A stretch of DNA of 64,000 nucleotides, taken from assembly GCA_934045075.1 (NCBI GenBank), contig OW203740.1, forward strand, positions 20,101,878-20,165,877, written 5' to 3'. Every line of letters begins with the position of its first letter. Positions within the stretch are counted from its first letter, which is position 1. A model generated the notes under the pieces. It worked only from the letters and a program-made list of their open reading frames with translations, ran no database searches and was not told the DNA's origin. Position numbers and translations under genes: made by a program. Below are positions 51,930 through 62,265 of this stretch, in pieces. Origin of the DNA: Yponomeuta sedellus. Lineage: Eukaryota > Arthropoda > Insecta > Lepidoptera > Yponomeutidae.

Positions 51930-52235
51930 GTGCTTAGTGCGAGTTTGACAAATCCAATCGAATAACTTTACTACCGCGTTAATCGAGCATTGAGTAGTGA
52001 GTATGAGAAAGTTAAACGTTCAAACTGGCAAAACGCTGTCACATTACAACTCGCACTCCCGTTTATTTGTGTTTTGGCTGGTAAACGTGTTCACTTCTCA
52101 ACGTAAACCATTACAACTAGCACTCAGCAATTTTAATTTCCATACTTGTCGCTAGGTGGCGCTTCCTCGATGCCATAGAAATATGAGTTTAAATTAACGC
52201 GATCGAGTAGTTAAAAAAACTCGCACTAAGCACTC
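51930..52235. mobile_element. MITE-Q copy 2
   Basis: 306 bp, same orientation as copy 1, similar throughout with scattered substitutions. Confidence 0.85.
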
Positions 52236-52970
52236 AGACTAGGTTAGCTCGCATGCCAGCTCGTACTGTGTAACCTCGTAATAATAAGGCGCGCTGACCA
52301 GACTTGGGTAAAGTGTGTCCTTAGAGGGAGTTGTTATATCACATATCTTTGCTGACCGAGACACTCTATGTCCCTATCATCTCGCTATCATATCTCGCTC
52401 ACCACTTGTGTCATAGCTCATACGGCGTCCAATCAACTAAATGCGTGTGGAAACAAGAGACGCAAGTGGTGAGTCAATCTAGTCTACCTATTCCCTACTT
52501 TATCCAGATCACACGTTTTTTTTGGTGAACTTTCTCTCATTACTCGTTGGTTACGACGAGAAATGCGGCCGAATGTAACCGATGTCAGACGATGTTGATC
52601 TCGCTCTCGCACATTGTGTGTGAGCTGGTAAGTAGCAGGAGATGACTAACGTACTGAGTTGAGAGTATGTGTGAGGGAGCCAGATATATGTAGTTGACAT
52701 CTCTTGGATATGAATGGGAAACACTTGACGGCGAGGGAGTTGTGTGTCTACTCATACCTGGCTCTTGAGTTACCCAAGGCTAGCGCTGACCAGCAAGTCC
52801 TGGTACTAGGCATACCGCATGCTTGCACACTGCAACCGGCGCGCGTACAGCAAGCTTGCACCTCGCGGGCGACGTATAGCTATGACGCTGACGCTGACGG
52901 CTAGTGGTAGCCTAAACTTGAGGCGAAGCTGTATTTGTGCTGAGTCGTAATGGCACTGGTATAATGTGAC
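52236..52970. other. Repeat-free stretch
   Basis: CTCGCTCTCGCACATTGTGT and similar blocks, moderately GC-rich. A 66-codon frame (52704-52904) has no family. 52880-52895 has GACGCTGACGCTGACG. Nature unknown. Confidence 0.35.
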
Positions 52971-53212
52971 GGCCTCGGTGGCGCAGCGGTTTGGTACGCT
53001 GGCTGTAAAACCGAAGGTCTCGGGTTCGATCTCCGGCCAGGTCAAACTAGGAAACGAACTTTTCTAGTTTGTCTCGGGTCTTGAATGTTATCTATGTATT
53101 TTTGTTGTATTAAATCTATCGTCGAGTTAGCACCTATAATACAAGTCATTTAGTTGTACTTAGTATAGGGCTAAAGAGATCTGTGTAATGTAATATGTCC
53201 ATGAATACATAA
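52971..53212 (+). mobile_element. SINE-3, best copy
   Basis: GGCCTCGGTGGCGCAGCGGT (A box), loop GCTGTAAAAC, CTCGGGTTCGATCTCC (B box), AAACTAGGAAACGAACTTTT, TCGTCGAGTTAGCACC and TAGTATAGGGCTAA. Confidence 0.87.
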
Positions 53213-53228
53213 TGTGTCATAACTTTTA

Positions 53229-53263
53229 GCACACACACACACACACAGACACACACACACACA
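53229..53263. repeat. (AC)n microsatellite
   Basis: AC units with one AG interruption. Confidence 0.9.
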
Positions 53264-53324
53264 TGAACACACGCATACGTGTGTGATCGTTGTGCGTTTT
53301 TGATAGATAAAAAAAAAAAAGTTT

Positions 53325-53470
53325 TTTCAAAGAGAGAGATTGGACTTAGTTACCTCGCATGCCCATGCGTGTGAAGTAATTGAACACCTCAAACACTCAG
53401 GTTACTCCACGACGTTTTCCTTCACAGTTAGCGAGCGATATTGCCACTGTAACTTCATAAATGTACATCA
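53325..53470 (-). mobile_element. SINE-1 short type with a Rep-N edge
   Basis: CTTAGTTACCTCGCATGCCC (Rep-N-like), then CGTTTTCCTTCACAGTTAGC and the inverted SINE-1 body. Confidence 0.6.
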
Positions 53471-53586
53471 CATAGAAAATTAATTCATGTGTCAAACTAC
53501 ATGCCTGTATTGGGAATCGAAGTTGTTATTTTTTCATAAAATTGTATACCACGTATCACCTGAAACTGGAATAGGGCAATGGTCTT

Positions 53587-53930
53587 TTATCATCATCATA
53601 ATCAACCCATTAGGTCCCCACCGAGGGGCACGGGTCTCATCCCTGAGGAAGGTGTATTCCATACTCCACCACGGGGGCCAAGTCCGGATTGGTGGAGGCT
53701 TGCAAGACTAGTGGCTGGGCTTACTATCAGAAGTTTTCAAGCCGCACTAAGGCCTCTGACTTGACTTAACCACTGCCATCTAACAACGGCATCGGGCACC
53801 AACTGCTTAACGTGCCTTGCGAAGCACGGAACCGCTCGAGAAAATGCCACTAGCATTAGTCATAGACGGGTTACCCATCCATGCAATGAACGCGCCCTGT
53901 GTTGCTTAACCGTCGTGATCGTTTATGATC
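53587..53930 (-). mobile_element. SINE-4b copy, near complete
   Basis: (ATC)n tail, CCCATTAGGTCCCCACCGAG to GTTACCCATCCATGCAATGA and CTTAACCGTCGTGATCG; uninterrupted at the site where 44164-44820 carries a TFB. Confidence 0.85.
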
Positions 53931-54058
53931 AATTGATCACTCAGGCAGCCGGGGCTACGAGTAATTCTTAATGATCTTTGTAAGTCTGGTATTTTACCTA
54001 GCTCAGAGATCTGAGACTTCACGATTTTATCTGCACAATTTTTATATAAATAAATATT

Positions 54059-54436
54059 ACGGATAGCCAGAGGTCGCGGGTTCGAATCCCGGCATGGGTG
54101 GAATTTTTAGCCTCCAAATAGGTTTTTAAAATTGTCCTTAGCACGGGTTAGTGCATTAAAAATAAAAATAGTATAATCATGTGGGTACAGCGATATCATT
54201 CCGATGTAAAAACCTAACTGCAAAGTAGGTAGTCGGGGCTGTAAGTGATGCAATCTACTTCAGCCAGATGTCGCTGCCTGTACGTAATACAGAGAATAGT
54301 GTAAAGAGGTTCGAAATTTCACTGATGCCGGTGAGTCGCCCATTAGCTCAGTTGGATAGAGCGCTGGCACGGATAGCCAGAGGTCGCGGGTTCGAATCCC
54401 GGCATGGGTGGAATTTTTAGCTTCTAAATAGGTTTT
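54059..54436 (+). mobile_element. TFB forward dimer with 8-bp target duplication
   Basis: A 5'-truncated unit (54059-54175: anticodon arm to tail) joined directly to a full head, tRNA-like domain and end (54176-54436). The tRNA-like domain is 54337-54410: 7-bp acceptor stem (CGCCCAT/ATGGGTG), D stem GCTC/GAGC, anticodon stem CTGGC/GCCAG with loop ACGGATA, T loop TTCGAAT, A box TTAGCTCAGTTGG, B box GGTTCGAATCC. The loop lacks U33 and one extra base lies before the 3' acceptor strand, so it is not a working tRNA. TAAATATT at 54051-54058 and 54437-54444. Confidence 0.93.
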
Positions 54437-55739
54437 TAAATATTATCTTTTCTTATCTCGTAAAATAATGATTTTTTGTGCATTTACTCGCTTTTAAGAA
54501 CGTTTGGAATTGAATGAAAAAGAAAACTAAAGTTAGCTCTCGAGACAACCGTTCATTGAGAAAGCTTGCTGTATTTTGACTCTTAAGCCACTGCGGCTTA
54601 AGAGTTAGTTTGCTATATTCTGAGGCTTAAGTCAGAGTTATAAGTTGGCTTATCCAGATTACACAAACGCTACAGAAGTTTTCATAAGTCGAAATAGCTT
54701 ATCGAAAGCAAATCTGAATCAACACTTGTTCAGTGAAATAAATCAATCAGCTTATGAAAATAAGCCTCTGTATGAAGAGAAAATACCAAAGCGGTATCGA
54801 TTATTACTTTAACGGTATATCCCAAGAACTGCATGATGCCTTGGGTACGGATCGTGGAGAGCCTCGCCTTTATCTGAAGGTCTTCTAGCAGAACACTTCC
54901 AGTAGGATTCCCATAATTTGGAGGAGCCTCCAAATAGGTTTTTAAAATTGTCCTTAGCACGGGTTAGTGCATTAAAAATAAAAATAGTATAATCATGTGG
55001 GTACAGCGATATCATTCCGATGTAAAAACCTAACTGCAAAGTAGGTAGTCGGGGCTGTAAGTGATGCAATCTACTTCAGCCAGATGTCGCTGCCTGTACG
55101 TAATACAGAGAATAGTGTAAAGAGGTTCGAAATTTCACTGATGCCGGTGAGTCGCCCATTAGCTCAGTTGGATAGAGCGCTGGCACGGATAGCCAGAGGT
55201 CGCGGGTTCGAATCCCGGCATGGGTGGAATTTTTAGCTTCTAAATAGGTTTTTAAATATTATCTTTTCTTATCTCGTAAAATAATGATTTTTTGTGCATT
55301 TACTCGCTTTTAAGAACGTTTGGAATTGAATGAAAAAGAAAACTAAAGTTAGCTCTCGAGACAACCGTTCATTGAGAAAGCTTGCTGTATTTTGACTCTT
55401 AAGCCACTGCGGCTTAAGAGTTAGTTTGCTATATTCTGAGGCTTAAGTCAGAGTTATAAGTTGGCTTATCCAGATTACACAAACGCTACAGAAGTTTTCA
55501 TAAGTCGAAATAGCTTATCGAAAGCAAATCTGAATCAACACTTGTTCAGTGAAATAAATCAATCAGCTTATGAAAATAAGCCTCTGTATGAAGAGAAAAT
55601 ACCAAAGCGGTATCGATTATTACTTTAACGGTATATCCCAAGAACTGCATGATGCCTTGGGTACGGATCGTGGAGAGCCTCGCCTTTATCTGAAGGTCTT
55701 CTAGCAGAACACTTCCAGTAGGATTCCCATAATTTGGAG
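54109..55739. repeat. 816-bp tandem duplication, copies identical to the eye
   Basis: Copy 1 54109-54924, copy 2 54925-55739. Covers the TFB head, tRNA-like domain and about 480 bp of flank (with the CTCTTAAGCC / GGCTTAAGAG hairpin). I see no substitution between copies. One extra G (54924) sits at the joint. Confidence 0.93.
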
Positions 55740-55740
55740 A

Positions 55741-56557
55741 CTACGTATAAGAAATACTGTTGATCAGGAACTAAGCACGTTCCGAATATAATGCAGGGGT
55801 CAGTACAAAATCTCTAACCTTCTCCCTCCTTTGACATAAACACCACGTGCCGAGTGACGTCAAAACATCCGTGGGTTGCTGTAGGTAAATAAAGGACCCT
55901 CTTTACGGCTTACTGGTTCCCTTAGCTTTGGCGATATCTTCAAACACAAAACTCTTGGTGACCCGCTGATTCTTAAGCTTATTTTGGGGAACTGGAGCCC
56001 AAAAGCAAGGGCGAATGCGGCAGTTAGGTGTATTTGGATGCAGGGTGGACGAATGATGCGCAGTTTCTTGACTCTGTTGAGAATAAGTATGTAGTGACGA
56101 CGCTGCTTCTTCTTATCCGGGTGAGGGAGATCAAGCTATCGATATTTTTGACGACGACGCTCCTTATTAATCTGAGGCATTTTAACTGTCATCTCGACAA
56201 TTACCGGGATTCAGCAAAATAACAAGGCGTGCATTTTCTTTAATTTTGGTGAGAACACGTTAATGCCTTCCTTGGGGACTGGTGGCAAATGTAAAACACT
56301 TTTTGTAATATAGTCCACTGTCTTTTTATAAGTTACTACTTTATAGTTATTTGTATTGTCTTTTGGAAATAAATAATTTATTTACTAATAAAATAAATAA
56401 AATAACGTACTATTGACCTAAATCCGGATTAACTTACTTAACTTTTTTTTTTTATTTACTTGTTAATCCAGATTAAGCTCAATAATGGGTAGTGCTTACG
56501 AGATTTTTAGTTCAAAAATTTGCTTTCTTGAGTACTTATAATTAGTAAGCACAATGT
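55741..56557. other. Repeat-free stretch
   Basis: 55770-56010 is GC-richer and holds an E-box and CRE pair (next entry). A frame 56028-56222 (64 codons) has no family. 56290-56400 is AT-rich with an AATAAATAATTT end. Confidence 0.4.
55844..55862. promoter_or_regulatory. E-box CACGTG next to CRE TGACGTCA
   Basis: CACGTG at 55844-55849 and TGACGTCA at 55855-55862, spaced by 5 bp. These are bHLH-type and CREB/ATF-type consensus sites. Function is inference. Confidence 0.3.
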
Positions 56558-56745
56558 CACAAAGTTATGTTCAAAGTAGCACCGAAATGCAACTAAATGA
56601 ACATTACAAGTTAAACGAGGGGTCTACCTTATTACTATTTTATTCTACACCTTGTTATTTTATAATTTCTCAACATTCAGTTTCAAGTTGGCATTCCGGG
56701 TCTCCACAACACAGGCTATCCTAGTGTGGAGGCCGCAGGTACAAC
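56558..56745. mobile_element. LINE-L end (minus) and SINE-2 scrap (plus)
   Basis: 56570-56625: TTCAAAGTAGCACCGAAATG and GAACATTACAAG. 56692-56735: GGTCTCCACAACACAGGCTA and TCCTAGTGTGGAGGCCGCAG. Confidence 0.5.
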
Positions 56746-57885
56746 CTTCCTAGGCATCATTGATGTTTATTATAATCTTAAGTCTTTCAACATTAATTTA
56801 TGTCAAATATTTAGCTGTAAGAAACATACAATGTTGTCTGGATTTTACTTTAAAATTAATAATTTTTTTATCTTTATCTTATCTTAATTTCCTACATCGT
56901 TGTTATTTTGGAGAAAAAACCCGACAAAAACCTCCATACTTATGCTCTTAAATTATCGACTGGTCAGGTACTAAATTTCAACAAAATAAATTATGATAGT
57001 GTAGGTTACAATCTAAGAGATCATCCGCATCCTTCTATCTCAATCTAAGGTTATCTTTAATTTAAAGTCCTGTAAGTCCTATAACTGTACACTTGTAAGA
57101 ACGCGGACCTCTCATTCTATGGAATCTATTATCCCGTAATTTAATCAGAAACCTTAAAGTTTTGTAATCCTGTCTGAGCAGCAAAGACTGATAAAAATAA
57201 TAATATCTTCGTTTCGAGAGATAGTTTTTCAAAAAAGTATCTGAATTCTCTTTCAATCATATTAATAGGGGAATATGTCAGGGAACCCAAGACACAAAAA
57301 GCTAGAACTAAAATGCACCAACGCCAAAAACAGCTGTTTTTGGCATAAATGATAAAAGCTTTCATTCAGCAGAATGTAAATTCTTTACACTGAAACAAAT
57401 TGAATTGAATTGCATTGCTCAGAACACTGATCCAGAATTCTCGGTCTTGGGTCCCAAAAATACTATTACTGTGATTAAGACAACAGCTGCTTCAATTTTC
57501 CATTCTACATTGCTTTTTAGTAAACAGAATGCAAATTCTTCACATTGAAATAAAGAGAATTGATTTGAAAAAAAAATCATTATTACACAAAACTGTTCTG
57601 GTAAAGCTGTGCCTACTAGTCAGGCCTACAATTTCCACCCATTTTAAGACAATCCCAAAACGATCCCGAAAAACCACAGAGCACGAATTACACGCGTCTA
57701 AAAACACCCGTCGATCTGCCTTTTAGAAGGTTTCGCGAATAGAAAACCACAGAAAGTCTTGATCGCAGCAGCACTTTTCACGAATATCATGCTGTCAGTG
57801 AGTTTTGTTTACGCTAGACTGAGGTGAGACTAACATGGAGAATAGTGAACTAATGTGCAGTAACAAAACTGAATCAAATCAAATT
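56746..57885. other. AT-rich DNA, nothing recognised
   Basis: Short frames only. Loosely similar words around 57375 and 57525 (AATGYAAATTCTTYACAYTGAA) may be an old direct repeat. Confidence 0.45.
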
Positions 57886-58082
57886 GGCCTTTTTGCATCT
57901 ACTCAATGAGATGATTCACACAGCGTCCAGTGGCATCTTCACCCACACTAGATGGGTGAAGGGACCACTCCGACGCTGTAGTGCCTGGGACATAGTTTTA
58001 TAGATGGCTTGCCCAGCACCTATACCATCCTGACAGCTTAGTCGGCTTAGCCTACAGGAAAGAAGTGTCAATACCTACGGAA
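57886..58082 (-). mobile_element. SINE-1, 5' truncated
   Basis: Reverse complement of the 3' half of SINE-1: GGCCTTTTTGCATCTACTCA to CCTGACAGCTTAGTCGGCTT. Confidence 0.82.
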
Positions 58083-58146
58083 TACATAGATCGAGAACAA
58101 TTTATTGCACAACCGGAAAAAAGGATACAACCATGATTTCTTAAAT

Positions 58147-58403
58147 CTAAGGGCGAGATAAATAGTCGTTGCTTAGCCCAAGTCCGTGCTCAAGCTTCCC
58201 TAAGCATTACTTCAGGCTAACTTAGCTAAGTATCAAAGTAGACGTTTGCTTAGCTAAGCATGTTCTTAGGCCAATGCTAAGAATTAGTCCGGGTTTCGCG
58301 ACTAAAAGAGTGCTAAAGTACTGTCTATGATAGACAAATCGATTCTTAAGTAAGTGCTTTCGCTAAGACTCGTTCTTAGAAGCGACTATTTATCTCGCCC
58401 TAA
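58147..58403. mobile_element. MITE-R, about 255 bp, TTAGC type
   Basis: Ends AGGGCGAGATAAATAGTCG and its exact inverse. Interior packed with TTAGC/GCTAAG words. No coding. Confidence 0.8.
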
Positions 58404-58589
58404 GTAAAGTTATACAATTACATATATACCTTACGTTAGTGCACAATCTAGGTTGCCTGCCTACTCCTCTCCACACGTGTTAGGATCTTTAGACTTCCTT
58501 TACACCCCATTTTTCGTATTGTCTATGGCCTGTCAGAGAGCTGAAATTTGTCATTGTGGCATAATTATTACGCAAAAATATAGTTATTA

Positions 58590-58670
58590 TATTAAAAGGG
58601 TCTAATTACGTTTTACTTAAAAAATAATCGTGATTTGACCCGTTTAATATATAACTATATAGGAGTATTG
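58590..58670. mobile_element. PLE-J terminal fragment
   Basis: AAAAGGGTCTAATTACGTTT, AATAATCGTGATTTGACCCG and TTTAATATATAACTATATAG. Confidence 0.55.
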
Positions 58671-58723
58671 CAAACCATTAAGAAATACTATTGTACAAAA
58701 ATATGTTTTTGAGTTACTTCGAT

Positions 58724-59092
58724 ATTAACCCTTGTATGTCTTCACGGCACGGGCATGGGTCTCTAGCTGCATCGCAGGAAGGTTAGGCCATACTCCACCA
58801 CGGGGGCCAAGTCCGGGTTAGTGGAGGATTGTAAGACAGTGGCGGGCCTTACTGTCAGAAGTTACCAAGCCGTCCATAAGGCTTCTGACGTGGCTTAAAG
58901 ACTGCCAATCCATGACAGCCGGCACCAACTTCTTAACGTGCTTTGCAAACCACGGAAGCGCTTGGAAAAATTCCACTACTGGTAGTCACGGGACGGTCAC
59001 CCATCCTGCACCTGACCGCGCCTGTTGTTGCTTACCTCAAGGAATTAATTCCTATCACTCGGTTCGATAAGGCCACGAGTGCTTCAAGCTTA
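58724..59092 (-). mobile_element. SINE-4, near full length
   Basis: GATATTAACCCTTGTATGTC to CGGTTCGATAAGGCCACGAG and GCTTCAAGC, colinear with 33311-33677. Confidence 0.82.
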
Positions 59093-59308
59093 AGTTACTT
59101 CCCCTACATTAAAGATGCCATTTTGTTCTTTTTCTGACATTGTAGCCTCTAATCGCAAGTGTTTAAGGTTTATTTTACTTTATAACGTTGCGCTCGCACG
59201 TCGCATGTACGTTGTCATGTAGATAGTCACTAAATTATCATTCAAATGCCATTTTCTTTCTCTTACCCACACCGCGTCTCTCTCTTTCTTGTGTTCCTTT
59301 TCTTTCAG
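59093..59308. other. Unmatched DNA ending in a polypyrimidine tract
   Basis: 59255-59308 is strongly pyrimidine-rich (TCTCTCTCTTTCTTGTGTTC) and ends TTTTCTTTCAG, a good 3' splice-acceptor match. Confidence 0.45.
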
Positions 59309-59464
59309 TCTTCATGTATTTATGAAAAACGCTGCTATATAACTGAGCAAAGGTACACTTCTGTTACCTACTTGGCTCCCGCGAAGGACTTGCCCAAACA
59401 GCTGATAAGCACGTCCGCCGAGAGAATGTGGACCTTGTGTTATAAGGCGCTGGTGCGAAAGTAG
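59309..59464 (+). CDS. Possible terminal coding exon, function unknown
   Basis: After the acceptor AG at 59307-59308, one frame stays open for 51 codons to a TAG at 59462-59464. It starts SSCIYEKRCYITEQRYTSV and ends STSAERMWTLCYKALVRK. The second half uses C/G-ending codons (GCC, ACG, GAG, CTG, AAG), unlike the surrounding AT-rich DNA. I do not recognise the protein. The exon could belong to a host gene with upstream exons outside or far away, or to an old retroposed or transposon gene. No AATAAA lies close downstream, and no upstream exon was identified. Confidence 0.35.
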   Translation, partial: SSCIYEKRCYITEQRYTSVTYLAPAKDLPKQLISTSAERMWTLCYKALVRK

Positions 59465-59759
59465 TCTACTGAGGCATTCAATTAGTCGTAAATTATGTTT
59501 TTTTTATTTTTTCACTCGGCAGACACGTCTCTCGGTGTACGTCTGCATAAGCCTACTGTGAAATGGACTTGTCAAAATACTTTGAAATTCATTAAAAAAA
59601 TATACTTTGAAAGTTAGAAATACTTTAAAAGTAAATCTCAAGAAGTAAAAGTTGTACTTTCAAAAAAATGTAAATAGGATCCGTTGAAATTTTCCGAAAG
59701 GTAAATTTTCTTTCTTTAAATCTAAATTTCAAATAATAAGCTAGTTTAAAGTAACATCT
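59465..59759. other. AT-rich DNA
   Basis: CTCGGCAGACACGTCTCTCG near 59515 recalls words in the exon candidate. Otherwise nothing. Confidence 0.4.
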
Positions 59760-59895
59760 TAAACGGGTCTATACGGCAGAACGTACCCGAGACCACGGCA
59801 ACTTTAACGCTGCCGAAACGTCGGGAAATAAGGTAATTACGTGTTACCTAATAAATAATCGCAATGAGACCCGTTTAATATATAACTATGTATGA
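59760..59895. mobile_element. PLE-J terminus, best copy
   Basis: 59787-59824 forms an outer stem CCCGA/TCGGG, then GACCAC, an inner stem GGCA/TGCC, and GAAACG. It is followed by ATTACGTGTTACCTAATAAA and TTTAATATATAACTATG. Confidence 0.55.
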
Positions 59896-60639
59896 GTATC
59901 GCGAATCATTATGAAATACTAAGCTAATTTAGTTTAAGTGATATTTTATTTTGGAAGCTTGTTTACGTTATTCTGAAGAGTTGATGCTTTGGTTAACATT
60001 TCACCCTGTTTTCATTTTATTTTTATTTAATATTGGGAAGACTAACAGCAAATAACAAATAGTAACAAAAAACATTAAACATGTGTATGGTAAATTTCAC
60101 CCGGCATGGGTGAAATTTTTAGCCTCTAAATAGGTTTTTAAACATTAAACATACAGAAGGTCAATTATAAGTCTCCACTTACAGAAAAAACATTTTTAGC
60201 ACTTATTTAAGCTCTTAAAGCAAACATCCAGTGACAGTTTAAAACACTACATTAATACTTAAAAAAAAACAGAAACTTTCTATAAAGGCTGGTGGCGAGT
60301 TCTTTGAATAGATTTAAAAAAAAATTTTTTTTCATCGAAGTTAGTTTTTTAGTTTCTCAAACCTTTCTGAGTGTCGCACGTATATGAGTTTGGCCTATAC
60401 CTAGTTGATACTTTTTCCGAATGAAAAACTGGATTTACTCGCCTTGATCTGTTTGGAACACAGAAATTAAGTTGACTAAGCAACTGTGGACAGTCGATTT
60501 GACCAGACGCAATCCTATCTGCCCCTTGTGTAACTTTTCAGGTATACATTCTGAGTACGATAGTGGAATGTTTACTTAGCTCTGCCGTATAGATATGAAG
60601 CGTAATATGTATCACCCAAGCGTAACATGTATATTTTAT
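59896..60639. other. AT-rich DNA containing a minimal TFB
   Basis: Nothing recognised apart from the insertion at 60083-60139. Confidence 0.5.
60083..60139 (+). mobile_element. 57-bp minimal TFB with 13-bp target duplication
   Basis: Only the last bases of the tRNA-like domain and the end remain (GGCATGGGTG, AATTTTTAGCCTCTAAATAG, GTTTTT), preceded by an inverted scrap AAATTTCACCC. AAACATTAAACAT at 60070-60082 and 60140-60152. Confidence 0.9.
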
Positions 60640-60796
60640 ACGGGCGGCTTGATAACTTCTGACAGTAAGGCCCGCCACTGCCTTACAATCCTTCACCAAC
60701 CCGGACTTGGCCCCCTCGGTGGAGTATGGCCTAGCCTTCCTGCGATGCAGGAAGAGACTCCTTTCTCATCAGTGGGGACATACATGGGTTGATATC
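60640..60796 (+). mobile_element. SINE-4 fragment
   Basis: CGGGCGGCTTGATAACTTCT to GGGGACATACATGGGTTGAT. Confidence 0.8.
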
Positions 60797-60954
60797 GAAT
60801 GTATCATACGTAGTGGATACCGCACACAGTGATATTGAGCCACGTCATTGTACAACCGTACAGTCCAGTAGATATTTCTTTTTTTCACACAGATGTATAC
60901 GTAAAAAATTACATAATCGAGGCACTAAACCAATACAGTGAAATAAATAAACAT

Positions 60955-61140
60955 ATATTGTATGGAATCAGGAGTTACTTTGAAATCCATAAAAGCTGAA
61001 AATGTAAAAATCACTTTGCTAAATTCCGCCAAAACTCCCACAAGCACCGTGCGGTAGGTTAATGCACCGCTCTCCCTCCCACTTTTTCAATCAGAAGGAA
61101 GACACGAACACACCTCCACCGACACAATGCATCCTCAGGC
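60955..61140. mobile_element. One-armed copy of the 50887-51161 element
   Basis: GGAATCAGGAGTTACTTTGA, AATGCACCGCTCTCCCTCCC and ATGCATCCTCAGGCT. The inverted right arm and the stem of the hammerhead-like core are lost. Confidence 0.6.
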
Positions 61141-61412
61141 TCAATATTCAATACTTTATCGCTTTCCACAAGTTTTAAGTTTGTTACATTATAACTTAAC
61201 AGTTATTTCATAAGATCGTTGTGGACTCTGTAGGGCACGCAACATTTTAAAGTGCTTTATAAAGTTATGCATTACATTAAGTTAAAATTAATTTAAATTA
61301 TTATAATAATAATTACCAACCCGGACTTGGCCCCCGTGGTGGAGTATGGCCTATACCTTCCTCAGGGAAGAGACCCGTGCCCCTTGGTGGGGACGTAATG
61401 GGTTGATGAAAA
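61140..61412. mobile_element. LINE-M 3' UTR (minus) interrupted by a SINE-4b (plus)
   Basis: 61140-61300 matches 49905-50022 (AATACTTTATCGCTTTCCAC, TGTAGGGCACGCAACATTTT). 61314-61412 is SINE-4b (CCAACCCGGACTTGGCCCCC to ACGTAATGGGTTGATGA). Confidence 0.75.
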
Positions 61413-61825
61413 AAATATATATCATGCAACTTTAGTTATTATATTACTTGTGTGACCCTGAGGATGCCTCGTGAAATCCTCGCGTAATGCTAATAAACAT
61501 TTAGTTGCATAGGAAACTTTTCGCCAGGTTCAAAGCCACGCGGGGCGCAGTAGGATCATGTTAGTCTGCGTACCGGCGTTCGTGTATGTGTGGGGTTTTT
61601 TCATCGGCAGCCCCTTCAGGTCCCCTGAGAAAGGGTCAGTTTAGAAATAGCGTAATGGACGCGTCCGTGTCGTGATGAATCGGTCGCTCGCGATGCGTTT
61701 TTGTACCTACCCCAGTGTTTGATGCTTATTGAGGTATCGATGGGAACGATATAGACTGTTGTGGACGAAATGTTTGAGGAAGAAACTGTTGCGTTATTTT
61801 TTATCTACGGAAAGGTTGAAATGAT
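61413..61825. other. Unmatched DNA, GC-rich at 61500-61690
   Basis: 61449-61480 again shows CCTGAGGATGCCTCGTG (as on the minus strand at 51101), now without GAAAC. The following 190 bp are GC-rich and repeat-free. Confidence 0.4.
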
Positions 61826-61969
61826 TGAGGGTCGGTTTCTGAATTGTGAATAGTAGGTAACGGTCTGTCACGCTCTTTGCTGAGAAATTCGGAGAGATAG
61901 CACTACAGCTTACTGATGTGGTAGTGCTTTGTACTTAGCGGAATTCTCAATTCAGAAACTGGCACTAGG
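61826..61969. mobile_element. MITE-S copy
   Basis: GTCGGTTTCTGAATTG at the left end, inverted CAATTCAGAAACTGGC at the right end. GTCACGCTCTTTGCTGAGAA matches the 24.6-kb copies inverted. Confidence 0.65.
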
Positions 61970-62265
61970 CGACGTAATTACGTGAGACTTCCTTCTCTCT
62001 CTCTCTCTCTCTCTCTACAGCTCGTGAACCCGATATAACACGAACCCTCGTTATGAACCCAAATAATTTTTTTATTTAAATTCAATCTATGGCGTTCAGA
62101 ATATAGATTTTGGCTGTCGTTCGACTTTTTACGTAGAATTCCAAGACATAAGCCTTAGACTCGTATACGACATATTTGCTAATAAAGTGAGAACTTTCAC
62201 ACTGTTCTTTTATTAATTTGCTATATACATACCTTTAAAACCACTGTTAGTAATATTATTGCAAT
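61970..62265. other. AT-rich DNA with (CT)n
   Basis: (CT)n at 61994-62016. Nothing else recognised. Confidence 0.5.

Noticed and set aside
52704..52904. 66-codon frame as a gene
   Set aside because: No recognisable domain and no splice signals; the start is arbitrary.
54337..54410. tRNA gene call
   Set aside because: The promoter boxes and cloverleaf stems are present, but position 33 is C, one extra base sits before the 3' acceptor strand, and the sequence lies inside a dispersed retroposon. The same applies to all other tRNA-like hits (9747, 25950, 33846, 36096, 39170, 48310, 52971).
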